Part shown: positions 25,357 to 33,664 of the stretch, in pieces
How the letters are laid out: every line of letters begins with the position of its first letter
Numbering within the stretch: position 1 is the stretch's first letter
Assembly (NCBI RefSeq): GCF_000735135.1
Contig: NZ_JPLZ01000006.1
Span: 1,240,001-1,304,000, forward strand
Reading direction: 5' to 3'
DNA length: 64,000 bases
Source of the DNA: Chryseobacterium sp. FH1
GTDB lineage: Bacteria; Bacteroidota; Bacteroidia; Flavobacteriales; Weeksellaceae
The notes under the pieces: generated by a model
Told to the model about the DNA's origin: nothing
Database searches by the model: none
Seen by the model: the letters and a program-made list of their open reading frames with translations, nothing else
Program-made: the position numbers and the translations under genes

Positions 25357-28173
25357 CTAAAAAACACCACGTCTCAGATTATTGATCAATGCCCCAAGAT
25401 TAAGAACTAAGGTGTAACGGATTCTATAACCGTAATCCTTGAATCCAGGTTCGAAGCCTAAACTGGATGCAATAGGGAAGTACACCTCCAAGAAATCCGG
25501 AATCACTTTCACCTTCACACCAGAATCCCAAATGAATTTTGCAGAATGGTTTTTGTTTTTGTAAACGCCGGCATCAGCATAAAGATTGAACCACTTCCAA
25601 AGATGAGAATCCACATTGAAACTGGTGATAAACTGATTGACAGATGTGTTGAAATAAGATTTGAAACCACCTTCAGCCAATATAAACTGTTGAGAAAGAA
25701 TCCCCGAAGTTGCACTTTGCCCCAACAATCCGTAAGAAAATGAATAGTTGGAAACTCTGGAAATTCCGTAATTGAACAATGCATTTTTAGTTTCATTTTT
25801 TACAAAATATCCAGCAAACCAACGAAAACTAATCTTCTTGTCTTTCGCAAACTCCCAACGGTAGAATGCTTCCGCAGAAATCTTCTGAAAATCCTCCATC
25901 CATTGTACGTTTCCACTGATATATTGCTCGTGGATCATACGATTGTCGGAGTAGGCGTAACCAAGATTCCAAAGATTATATTTTGAATAGTCGTTATTCG
26001 CGATCATCAACGGTGAGAGGTCTCTCTCGTAATAATTGTAGCCCAGATACAATGTTCTTCCAATCGCACTTCTCGGGTTTTTATTAAAGTTTAATGATGT
26101 TGATGCTCCAAATTTCTTGTATGCCAAATCATTATCATAATGAAAGTACGATCCCGAAACACCAAAATTCCAACTTCTAAAGAAACTGTCGGGAGGCAAA
26201 ATAGAGTAGCCTAATCCAGCCGAACCTGTCAGTTTTCCTGTTCCAGAACTGTAATATGGTGTTGCAGAATAATTAAATTTCTGATCAAAAATTCCCTGAT
26301 TTTTGAAATTCATCCCGAATAGAACCTTGTCATAAGCGTTAAAAGTCAATCTCGGCGTGATGAAAATCTCATTGTATTCCGGATTCTGAATGTCTTTGAT
26401 CAACTTGAATCTGATCTTTTTCATATTAGAAAAAATCCCCTTTGTATAAAGATAATTGTCTCTAAAATTGGCTTCAGGAAATATGTAATCGTCATTCAGG
26501 ACAATTTTGTTAGTTTGATTTTCCGGAACAGAAATCGTGTCATTTTTCTGCAAATTTCCATCTTTCCAAAAGGTGGTTTTTTCCCCCGATTTCTTTTCAG
26601 TTTCGATTTTTAAAGGAATGATCTCCGAATTGTTTTTATGGATTTTAACAAAATAATCATTGTCTGCTTCATCAAAACTTTTCAGATTAAAGTTGAGACG
26701 GTGCTTTTCTGCCATCATTTTTTTCAGGAAAGCAGATTTTCCATTAGAATGATTTTCAAGATTACTTAAGAAATCATCGCCTACAACTTCACTTTGGTAA
26801 TGCTCAGAAAAGTATTGTTTTAAAAAATAATCAAAAGATTCATTGCCTTGATATTCAGAGAGGTAATTTAGTAAACTTCCTGTTTCGAACTGGCTGATCG
26901 CAGTCGTATTGAAATTGCTTAATTCGTAAAAAGGCGTATCTATTTTCTGATCCAGATTCTGAGTGTAAATATAATGATACGCCAATCCGTAGCGTTCATT
27001 CAATTTCAACTTCGAAGCGTGGAATATTTTCAACGGTTTGATTCCAAAAATATTGGCATTGTCCGCCAGATTTCCAATCAATTTATGATTTGGATAATTT
27101 TGCTTCAAATATTGAATTTCGAGATAAGACTTCAAACCGTTTTTGAGCCAGTGGTCTTTGGTTTTATTACTGATGAAATATTCGTCCATCACTTTTTTGG
27201 AAATGGTGCTGAAGTAATCAAGATCTGTCTTCTCATAATCCGTGAACATCTGGAATTTGAATTTCCAAAACTTGATGTCATCAATCCCAATAAACTCTTC
27301 CTTCTTCATAAATTTATCAGTAATGAAAAGCTTTTCAGGAAGATTTCCAGTTCTTGATTTTATGAATTTTAGATGATTCGTCAGAACTGAACTTAATATT
27401 TGTCGTTGATATTCATTAGTTTGATAACCCAGATCCACTTTTACATTTTGCCCATCAACAGTGAGAGAAAACTCAGGATAGATTTCTTTCGAGATTTGAA
27501 ACTCAGGATCATTGATCGATTTTCCTTCAAACTCAAAATCATTATTTTGAATCAGATTAGAATAGATTTTCCAGTTTTTGGGAATTTCAAAATTCACTCT
27601 CCAAAATGAGCCAGCATTTGCGGTTTCTTCCGTATCGCGATAGAAAGAATTGCTCTGGCTTTCATCTTCGAAAGTCTCTGGAACGAGGAAAAAATATTTA
27701 AGCAAAATATGATTCACATTGATTCCATAACCGGTAAAACGTGCATCTGGAAGTTTGATCTTATACTTTAAATTAATGGTAACACTTTCGCCCGGCTTCA
27801 AAGCTTCAGAAAGTGGAACGAAAATCTTTTCCTGTTTCGTGTTAAGGATTTCGGATGTTGTATTGTTATAAGAATACTGAAGACTTTCCAATTTTCCCAG
27901 TTGCTCGTCTTTAGCAAAATACAAATCATTCTTCCGGTCTTCAATTTTCCTTTTGAGAAGTGGCGTTTTCCTTTTCTGATAAGCCGAAACCCAATTCAAA
28001 AGTTTGATCTGATTAAGGGATTTCCGATGCGGATTGTGATACACCAAAGTCTGCTCCACAGAAATGGATTTTTGGTCATCATTTAGTTTCACATTCAACC
28101 GAATACTGTCTTGCTGAGCAACCGCCCAGAAATTAAAGGAAAACGAAACCAAGACACAAAAAAGACGCTTCAT
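25357..28173 (-). CDS. M1-aminopeptidase-like protein without HExxH, with C-terminal barrel
   Basis: The protein has about 938 residues from the ATG at 28173, which opens the signal peptide MKRLFCVLVSFSFNFWAVAQ (a TTG start at 28182 is less likely). The N-terminal half follows the M1 gluzincin plan: beta domain with FVPLSEALKPGESVTINLKY, and a helical region with DHWLKNGLKSYLEIQYL in place of the usual NEGFA segment. Where HExxH should stand the sequence reads SKKVMDEYF, so zinc catalysis is not expected. The C-terminal third (from about 600) is rich in outer-membrane barrel strands and ends LINNLRRGVF. The function is unknown; it may be a surface-anchored pseudo-peptidase. Confidence 0.75.
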   Translation of the reverse strand: MKRLFCVLVSFSFNFWAVAQQDSIRLNVKLNDDQKSISVEQTLVYHNPHRKSLNQIKLLNWVSAYQKRKTPLLKRKIEDRKNDLYFAKDEQLGKLESLQYSYNNTTSEILNTKQEKIFVPLSEALKPGESVTINLKYKIKLPDARFTGYGINVNHILLKYFFLVPETFEDESQSNSFYRDTEETANAGSFWRVNFEIPKNWKIYSNLIQNNDFEFEGKSINDPEFQISKEIYPEFSLTVDGQNVKVDLGYQTNEYQRQILSSVLTNHLKFIKSRTGNLPEKLFITDKFMKKEEFIGIDDIKFWKFKFQMFTDYEKTDLDYFSTISKKVMDEYFISNKTKDHWLKNGLKSYLEIQYLKQNYPNHKLIGNLADNANIFGIKPLKIFHASKLKLNERYGLAYHYIYTQNLDQKIDTPFYELSNFNTTAISQFETGSLLNYLSEYQGNESFDYFLKQYFSEHYQSEVVGDDFLSNLENHSNGKSAFLKKMMAEKHRLNFNLKSFDEADNDYFVKIHKNNSEIIPLKIETEKKSGEKTTFWKDGNLQKNDTISVPENQTNKIVLNDDYIFPEANFRDNYLYTKGIFSNMKKIRFKLIKDIQNPEYNEIFITPRLTFNAYDKVLFGMNFKNQGIFDQKFNYSATPYYSSGTGKLTGSAGLGYSILPPDSFFRSWNFGVSGSYFHYDNDLAYKKFGASTSLNFNKNPRSAIGRTLYLGYNYYERDLSPLMIANNDYSKYNLWNLGYAYSDNRMIHEQYISGNVQWMEDFQKISAEAFYRWEFAKDKKISFRWFAGYFVKNETKNALFNYGISRVSNYSFSYGLLGQSATSGILSQQFILAEGGFKSYFNTSVNQFITSFNVDSHLWKWFNLYADAGVYKNKNHSAKFIWDSGVKVKVIPDFLEVYFPIASSLGFEPGFKDYGYRIRYTLVLNLGALINNLRRGVF

Positions 28174-28259
28174 CAGGAACAATCAGTACTTATCAAAACT
28201 ACTAATTTTTTCTGATGAAGTGTGGGTTATGTTTGTTAAAGTTTTTGCTGAAGCCCAAC

Positions 28260-28426
28260 GTTGCCAGTCTGAGGCTCTAGAAGGCATGTAAAAACTTAAA
28301 GCAAAGCTTTTCCTTATAAATTTTGAAGTAAGAATGTTTTTGCAAATATCCAATCCTACAATTGTCAGTCTGAAGCTCTCGAAAACCGTCACGGATTGTC
28401 AGTCTGAGGCTCTCGAAGACCAATAA
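28260..28426. repeat. Three copies of a dispersed GTCAGTCTGAGGCTCTCGAA-type repeat
   Basis: Related units lie at 28260-28283 (diverged), 28361-28386 (one mismatch type, GAAGCTCTCG) and 28395-28420 (the form repeated exactly at 28821-28846 and 30489-30514). They fill the 306-bp gap left of the GIY-YIG gene. No gene is seen in this gap. Confidence 0.75.
28395..28426. repeat. Left arm of 32-bp inverted repeat around the GIY-YIG gene
   Basis: These 32 bp are the exact reverse complement of 28815-28846. Weaker complementarity continues inward for about 25 bp on both sides. Confidence 0.88.
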
Positions 28427-28479
28427 AAAATTCAAAAGCTCCGCTTTTTCCAATTTTAATTAACTTTGATTAAAACACA

Positions 28480-28779
28480 ATGATGATAAGATACTACGTT
28501 TACATCTTGCTTTGCACAGATAATACCTATTACACAGGAGTGACAAATGATTTAGAAACACGTTTTCTTTATCACCAAAATGGACAAAACCCGAATTCTT
28601 ACACTTATACAAGACGACCTGTCGAAATAGTTTATTATACAGAATTCAATGATGTGAATCAGGCGATAGCTTTTGAGAAACAAGTGAAAGGCTGGAGCAG
28701 AGCGAAAAAGGAAGCAATCATAAATGATGAATGGGAGAAATTACCTAATCTCGCAAAGAGAAAATTTCCGAATCGGTAA
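28480..28779 (+). CDS. GIY-YIG nuclease-fold protein (UPF0213/YhbQ-like)
   Basis: This 99-residue protein is a single-domain GIY-YIG protein: YYVYILLCTDNTYYTGVTND at 5-24 contains the two tyrosine motifs (YVYIL and YYTGV), followed by the conserved Arg (ETRFLYHQNG), the Glu in AIAFEKQVKGWSRAKKEAII, and a basic C-terminus. This core nicks DNA in homing endonucleases and in the SLX1/UvrC families; the role of stand-alone forms is poorly understood. The gene is alone and enclosed by an exact 32-bp inverted repeat that belongs to the local dispersed-repeat family. Confidence 0.88.
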   Translation: MMIRYYVYILLCTDNTYYTGVTNDLETRFLYHQNGQNPNSYTYTRRPVEIVYYTEFNDVNQAIAFEKQVKGWSRAKKEAIINDEWEKLPNLAKRKFPNR

Positions 28780-28814
28780 CTTTATATGGAAAAGATCTGA
28801 AGATTTTTGAAGTA

Positions 28815-28846
28815 TTATTGGTCTTCGAGAGCCTCAGACTGACAAT
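28815..28846. repeat. Right arm of 32-bp inverted repeat around the GIY-YIG gene
   Basis: This is the exact reverse complement of 28395-28426. A second, diverged copy of the flanking block (GGAAAAAATCTGAAGATTTT then TTATTGGT) follows at about 28918-28955, next to a CTTCGACAAGCTCAGGG unit near 28962-28978. Confidence 0.88.
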
Positions 28847-29009
28847 GCTTATAGTTCGGCGACAGGCTGACATTAAAATTAGTTTCGAAATAAAATATCC
28901 GTTTTGTTAGATTTAAATGGAAAAAATCTGAAGATTTTTGAGTTTTTTTATTGGTTTTCCCTTCGACAAGCTCAGGGATAAACTACACCTCAGACTGACA
29001 GAAATTAAA

Positions 29010-29042
29010 AACCCTTTCAGAGTTTTGAACTCTGAAAAGGTT
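29010..29042. terminator. Hairpin downstream of pyrE-pyrF fusion
   Basis: A 15-bp stem with one mismatch (29010-29024 with 29028-29042) lies 20 bp past the stop of the leftward gene. The core TTCAGAGTTTT...ACTCTGAA is shared with the hairpin at 32825-32859. Confidence 0.7.
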
Positions 29043-29062
29043 ATAATAATATTTATATTTTT

Positions 29063-30421
29063 TTACAGCGTTTCCAAATACGCCTTCCAACCTTCAGTTT
29101 TATAACGCAAAGCTTCCTGTTCTGGTTCTTCGGATCTGTAAATGCCACGTCCAACGATGATGAAATCGGTTCCGTAATTTTTGATCACGTGTTCAGGCGA
29201 ATTATACTGTTGACCTTTGTCGTCGCCAGTTTCACCAAGATTGACGCCAGGTGTAAACAATAAAAGTTGGTCAGATATTTCGTTTTGAGCGACGCAACCG
29301 ATAATGCTTGGATGAGTTTCAATTACTTTAAGCGCTTCTTCGCGGTAATGAGAATCGGTCAAAGTTCCTTTGGAAGACATTCCTAAGATTGCTACGACGC
29401 CAACATTAATAAAGCAGTCCAAACTCTTGCTTCCGCCGATAACATGAGAAGTTACGAGGTCTGCCCAATTGGAGATCTTGTAGGTTCCGTAAGAAAATTG
29501 AAGTTCCTGCGTGTTGCCGATGTCAGCAAACTTGCGGTCTTCCATCAAGAGGAAGTTGTGTTTAGTTGCCAGATCTTTCAATGGAAGAATCGTTTCGTCG
29601 GCATCAAAATCATTCAGAATATCGATGTGCGTTTTCAAGGCCACAATGTGAGGGCCAACAAAATCAGCAAATTCCAGCAATTCCTTGGTCGTGATAAAAT
29701 CTGCAGACGCAATGAGATTTGACCTTTTTTCAATGGCAATTTCGAGGATTTTCTTGGCGAAAGAATGTTCTGCGGATTCCAATTTTTGCTCGTAAGACAG
29801 ACGTTTTTTCTCTTCGAAAACAACCTGATTTCCACTCACAAAATCCTGGATTCTAGCCACTTCATGTTCATCAATGTAATTCACTTCTCTCAAGATTTCC
29901 ACAACTTCAGAAATGTTGAACAACGAATGAACTTTGTAACCTTTGGCTTCCAATTTTTCTTTTCCGCCTTGTTGTCTGTCCAAAACCACAACGATGTCGG
30001 AAACTTTGATGCCTTCATTTTCTACTTCATCAATCGTTTCAACCAAAGATTTTCCGGAAGTAATTACATCTTCTACCAATAAGCAGTTTTGTCCTTTCTC
30101 ATAAATGCCTTCAATCAGTTTTTTGGTGCCATAGGCTTTAGCTTCTTTTCTTTTGATAATCAATGGAAGATAGCTTTCCAAAGACATCGCGGTTGCCATC
30201 GGAAGTGCCGCATATGGAACACCACAAATGATATCGAAATTATCCAAAGGAAGCATTTCCAAAAGATAATTGGCCAATTTTTTCAAGATCTTTGGGTCAG
30301 AAGCGAGCGGACGAAGATCCACGTAAAACGGACTTTCAATCCCGCTTTTCAGGGTGAAACGCCCAAATTTGATGATCCCAAGTTTGTAACACTCGAGGAA
30401 GAATTCTTTTTTACTTTCCAT
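29063..30421 (-). CDS. pyrEF: Bifunctional orotate phosphoribosyltransferase / OMP decarboxylase
   Basis: This 452-residue fusion catalyses the last two steps of UMP synthesis. Residues about 1-200 are PyrE, with the PRPP loop CLLVEDVITSGKSL (113-126). Residues about 215-452 are PyrF, with LASADFITTKE, ALKTHIDIL and the catalytic LMEDRKFADIGNT (Asp295, Lys297, Asp300), and the phosphate-binding end IIVGRGIYR. The domain order (OPRT then ODC) is that of eukaryotic UMP synthase. The fused enzyme is intact and occurs as a single gene here. Confidence 0.93.
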   Translation of the reverse strand: MESKKEFFLECYKLGIIKFGRFTLKSGIESPFYVDLRPLASDPKILKKLANYLLEMLPLDNFDIICGVPYAALPMATAMSLESYLPLIIKRKEAKAYGTKKLIEGIYEKGQNCLLVEDVITSGKSLVETIDEVENEGIKVSDIVVVLDRQQGGKEKLEAKGYKVHSLFNISEVVEILREVNYIDEHEVARIQDFVSGNQVVFEEKKRLSYEQKLESAEHSFAKKILEIAIEKRSNLIASADFITTKELLEFADFVGPHIVALKTHIDILNDFDADETILPLKDLATKHNFLLMEDRKFADIGNTQELQFSYGTYKISNWADLVTSHVIGGSKSLDCFINVGVVAILGMSSKGTLTDSHYREEALKVIETHPSIIGCVAQNEISDQLLLFTPGVNLGETGDDKGQQYNSPEHVIKNYGTDFIIVGRGIYRSEEPEQEALRYKTEGWKAYLETL

Positions 30422-30488
30422 TTACTTTTCTTAGATTTCTACAAATTTAAGGCGAATTTTTCAGACTGAAAAAATGAGAAATAAGAAA

Positions 30489-30604
30489 GTCTTCGAGAGC
30501 CTCAGACTGACAATGCTGAAAAAGTCCTCGACTCCGCTCAGACTGACAATCCATTCCTATGCGATTATCATTAGGGATGTCACACTGAGCGGAGTCGAAG
30601 TGTC
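30489..30604. repeat. Cluster of three dispersed-repeat units
   Basis: The unit at 30489-30514 is identical over 26 bp to 28821-28846. The unit at 30524-30550 has the CTCGACTCCGCTCAGACTGA variant. The unit at 30578-30604 is inverted (CACTGAGCGGAGTCGAAG). The last two could pair as a long hairpin between the two leftward genes pyrEF and tag. Confidence 0.78.
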
Positions 30605-30612
30605 TTTAATTG

Positions 30613-31164
30613 TTAAATTTCCTTCCACTTCGGATTCGCAGCAAAAATCTTTTCATTGATTTTACAACTTTCAGAATGTGCACCTTTTAGAAACCCAATG
30701 CTCATCAGGAATTCTCCAACAATTTCTCCACCTGTAAACTTGAAAGTTTTCTTGAACAATTTCACCCATTCTTCCTTGGTTTTCGGATGGTGATGTTCCA
30801 GCCATTTTTCGAAAGATCCAAATTCCTTTTTCAGGTCCAAAATGGTTTTCGCATTTTCAATCGCAGCGTTTACTTTTAATTTATTTCGGATGATTCCAGG
30901 GTCGGACAACAATCTTTCGCGGTCTTTTTCCGTGTAAGCCGCAATTTTTTCGATACTGAAATTGCTGTAAGCTTTTCGGAAAGAATCTTCCTTTTTCAAA
31001 ATCGTTTCCCAGCTCAAACCCGCTTGGTTGATTTCCATGATCAATCTTCCGAAAAGCTCATTATCATTATGAATCGGAAAACCGTAGTGGTTGTCGTGGT
31101 AATTTTTGTGCAATGCTTTTCTTTCTTCAGCTTGCATTGTTTCTATGGCGGCGCAGTATGACAT
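30613..31164 (-). CDS. tag: DNA-3-methyladenine glycosylase I
   Basis: This 183-residue helix-hairpin-helix-type glycosylase removes 3-methyladenine from alkylated DNA. Tag family blocks are visible: HKNYHDNHYGFPIHNDNELF (18-37), LIMEINQAGLSWETILKKE (41-59) and the YTEKDRERLLSDPGIIRNKLK region with conserved aromatic and Glu/Asp residues. The zinc-ligand pattern (N-terminal Cys4 and His residues, C-terminal Cys170) is plausibly present although spacing was not verified. The length is normal. Confidence 0.88.
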   Translation of the reverse strand: MSYCAAIETMQAEERKALHKNYHDNHYGFPIHNDNELFGRLIMEINQAGLSWETILKKEDSFRKAYSNFSIEKIAAYTEKDRERLLSDPGIIRNKLKVNAAIENAKTILDLKKEFGSFEKWLEHHHPKTKEEWVKLFKKTFKFTGGEIVGEFLMSIGFLKGAHSESCKINEKIFAANPKWKEI

Positions 31165-31273
31165 AAATTTCTTGTATTAGTTTTATTTAATTTTATAATG
31201 TAAAGATAATTAACCATAGACAATTAATGATTAGAATCTACAATTTCTTATCTTCGTCCAAAGCTTTTTTAAA

Positions 31274-32809
31274 ATGTACAAATCACTATTTTCTTCCCTT
31301 TTCCTTTTCTCTTTCGTCTTGTTCAATGCACAGATCGAGGAGAAAAAACTCGACGAACTGATTCAAAACTCTCTTAAAACATTTGATGTTCCTGGAATGT
31401 CGGTTGGGATTGTGAAAGATGGAAAAGTGATTTATGCCAAAGGTTTCGGTGTTCGTTCGCTTAAAAATAATCAGCCAATGGATGAGAATACTTTGGTTGG
31501 AATTGCTTCTAATAGCAAAGGTTTCACTTGCACCGCTTTGGCGATTCTGGCTGATGAAGGCAAGATCAACTGGGACGATAAAGTCAGCAAATATATTCCG
31601 GAGTTTCAAATGGCGGATCCTTACGTTTCTCAAAATGTGACCATCAAAGATCTGGTGACGCACAGAGCTGGATTAGGTTTAGGGCAAGGCGATCTGATGT
31701 TTTTTCCGGAAGGCGGCAATTTGACCGTGAATGACATCGTCCATAATGTTCGATATTTGAAACCTGAAAATCCGTTCAGAACGACTTTGGATTATAACAA
31801 TATTATGTTCATCGTTGCGGGCGAAGTGATTCACAGAGTTTCTGGTTTGCAATGGGCAGATTTCATCGAGCAAAAAATTATGAAACCTGTCGGAATGACG
31901 GCAAGTTTCGGCTCTTACAACCGAGCAAAAAATTCCCAAAACATCATCGATGCGCACGCGCCAGTGGATGGAAAAGCGATTGCGGTTCCACACGATTGGA
32001 ACGAAACTGCAAACGCGGCAGGTGGCATTATGAGTAACATCAAAGACATGACTACCTGGGCAGATTTCCTTCTGAATGGATTCGTGACCAAAGATGGAAA
32101 ACACTTGGTTTCTGAAAAAAATGCGCACGAACTTTGGAGCCTACAGATTGCTGACAAAGTTGGAGCGACTTCGCCTTACGATACGAGGTTTTACGGATAT
32201 GGATTGGGTTGGTTTCTGAGCGATGTGAAAGGCCATTTGCAAGTTCAGCACAGCGGTGGTTTGATTGGAACGGTAACACATTTTACCTTGATTCCCGATA
32301 TGAAACTTGGAATTGTAGTTTTGACCAATCAACAATCTGGCGCTGCTTTTTCCACAATTACAAACTCGGTGAAAGACGCATATTTGAAAGTTGAAAACCG
32401 TGATTGGCTGAAGCTTTATGGCGAGAGAAGCAAGAAAAATGATGAGCGTTTTGCAAAGCAGAAGAAAGAGATTTACGATAAAGCTTCAAAATTCAAATCT
32501 GAGTTGAAAGATGACCAGTTCATCGGTTGGTACAAAGACGAATGGTTTGGGATTGTGGAGATTTCCAAAGTTGGAAAAGGCTACAGAATTATTTCTAAAT
32601 CTTCTCCAAGACTGAAAGGCGATTTGATTCCATATTCTGCCAATTCTTTTGTGGTGAAGTGGGATGACAGAAGTTATGACGCCGATTCTTTTTTCATTTT
32701 AAATTTTGATGAAAATGGAAAAGCCGTTTCTGCGAAGATGAAACCAATCTCTGATGTGACGGATTTTAGTTTTGATTTTGAGGATTTGGATTTGAAGAAG
32801 ATTAATTAG
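31274..32809 (+). CDS. Serine hydrolase, class C beta-lactamase family with DUF3471-like domain
   Basis: This 511-residue protein has signal peptide MYKSLFSSLFLFSFVLFNAQ. The penicillin-binding-fold motifs are Ser79-x-x-Lys82 (SNSK in GIASNSKGF), YNN (about 178-180, LDYNNIMF) and HSGG near 334 (QVQHSGGLIGT). The C-terminal ~130 residues match the DUF3471-type extension found in periplasmic or secreted D-aminopeptidase/esterase-like serine hydrolases. Many relatives are annotated as beta-lactamase, but substrate and resistance phenotype cannot be inferred. Confidence 0.87.
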   Translation: MYKSLFSSLFLFSFVLFNAQIEEKKLDELIQNSLKTFDVPGMSVGIVKDGKVIYAKGFGVRSLKNNQPMDENTLVGIASNSKGFTCTALAILADEGKINWDDKVSKYIPEFQMADPYVSQNVTIKDLVTHRAGLGLGQGDLMFFPEGGNLTVNDIVHNVRYLKPENPFRTTLDYNNIMFIVAGEVIHRVSGLQWADFIEQKIMKPVGMTASFGSYNRAKNSQNIIDAHAPVDGKAIAVPHDWNETANAAGGIMSNIKDMTTWADFLLNGFVTKDGKHLVSEKNAHELWSLQIADKVGATSPYDTRFYGYGLGWFLSDVKGHLQVQHSGGLIGTVTHFTLIPDMKLGIVVLTNQQSGAAFSTITNSVKDAYLKVENRDWLKLYGERSKKNDERFAKQKKEIYDKASKFKSELKDDQFIGWYKDEWFGIVEISKVGKGYRIISKSSPRLKGDLIPYSANSFVVKWDDRSYDADSFFILNFDENGKAVSAKMKPISDVTDFSFDFEDLDLKKIN

Positions 32810-32824
32810 GAATTATTGCCACAA

Positions 32825-32859
32825 AAACCCCTTCAGAGTTTAAAACTCTGAAGGGGTTT
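32825..32859. terminator. Perfect 17-bp hairpin after the serine hydrolase gene
   Basis: 32825-32841 pairs without mismatch with 32843-32859. The T run is short. The inner sequence is shared with the hairpin at 29010-29042. Confidence 0.8.
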
Positions 32860-32895
32860 CCATCTCTAGTTTAGGTATTTTATTAATATTAATTT

Positions 32896-33609
32896 ATGTT
32901 TACAGCAAACCATAAAACCGAAATCTCAGACAAAGGATTCACAATCATCAACGACGTTTTTTCTGAGCAAGAAATCAATCAAATCATTAATGTCATTGAT
33001 TCCATCGATACTTCAAAGGAAACTTTCAGGAAATCAGAAGACCTTTTTGCGATTAGACAATTTTTGAAAGAAGTTCCGGAAAGTCATCGATTTATCTTTA
33101 ATGATAACATTAGGAAAATCATTAATGAAATTTTTGGGACTGATTATTTCGTGGTCAAAAGTATCTATTTTGATAAACCTGAAAAATCAAACTGGTACGT
33201 TTCCTATCATCAGGATTTGACGATTTCGGTCGATAAGAAATTAGAATTAAATGGTTTTGGACCTTGGACAACGAAGCAGAATCAATTTGCTGTTCAGCCT
33301 CCGATTGATTATTTGAAAAATATCTTCACGATTAGAATTCATCTGGATGATACTGATGAGAATAACGGCGCGTTGAAAGTCGTTCCAAATTCCCACAGCA
33401 AAGAAATCTACCGACCGGAAACCATCGATTGGAATGTGGAAACCGAGGAAATCTGCTCCGTAAACAAAGGCGGAATTATGATTATGAAACCACTAATTCT
33501 TCACGGCTCAAACAGAACCACCAACAATCAAAAACGCAGAGTCATCCACATTGAGTTTTCTAATATGGAATTGCCTGAGGAAATCAATTGGTCGGAAAGA
33601 TTGAACTAA
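32896..33609 (+). CDS. Phytanoyl-CoA dioxygenase family protein (Fe(II)/2-oxoglutarate)
   Basis: This 237-residue protein has the double-stranded beta-helix of PhyH-type dioxygenases. Probable iron ligands are His105 and Asp107 (SYHQDLT) and His203 (LILHGSNRTT), with Arg214 nearby as a 2-oxoglutarate anchor candidate. FTIRIHLDDTDENNGALKVVPNSH (144-167) is a strong family block. It probably hydroxylates a small molecule; the substrate is unknown. It is a lone gene that ends in a hairpin. Confidence 0.85.
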   Translation: MFTANHKTEISDKGFTIINDVFSEQEINQIINVIDSIDTSKETFRKSEDLFAIRQFLKEVPESHRFIFNDNIRKIINEIFGTDYFVVKSIYFDKPEKSNWYVSYHQDLTISVDKKLELNGFGPWTTKQNQFAVQPPIDYLKNIFTIRIHLDDTDENNGALKVVPNSHSKEIYRPETIDWNVETEEICSVNKGGIMIMKPLILHGSNRTTNNQKRRVIHIEFSNMELPEEINWSERLN

Positions 33610-33611
33610 AA

Positions 33612-33640
33612 AACGCCTAAACTTTAATTGTTTAGGCGTT
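33612..33640. terminator. Bidirectional terminator
   Basis: An 11-bp stem AACGCCTAAAC/GTTTAGGCGTT lies between the convergent dioxygenase and PLP-enzyme genes. Confidence 0.87.
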
Positions 33641-33664
33641 TGTATATTTATTTAAAATCGAATT

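Noticed and set aside
28183-28392. 69-codon ORF left of the GIY-YIG gene
   Set aside because: It consists of the dispersed repeat units and has no family resemblance; it is explained by the repeats.
29635-30082. Several 60-105-codon ORFs inside the pyrEF region on both strands
   Set aside because: All overlap a complete 452-residue enzyme in other frames and show no start context, signal or domain.
31286-32335. Minus-strand ORFs of up to 149 codons opposite the serine hydrolase
   Set aside because: They are antisense shadows of a gene with signal peptide and intact catalytic motifs.
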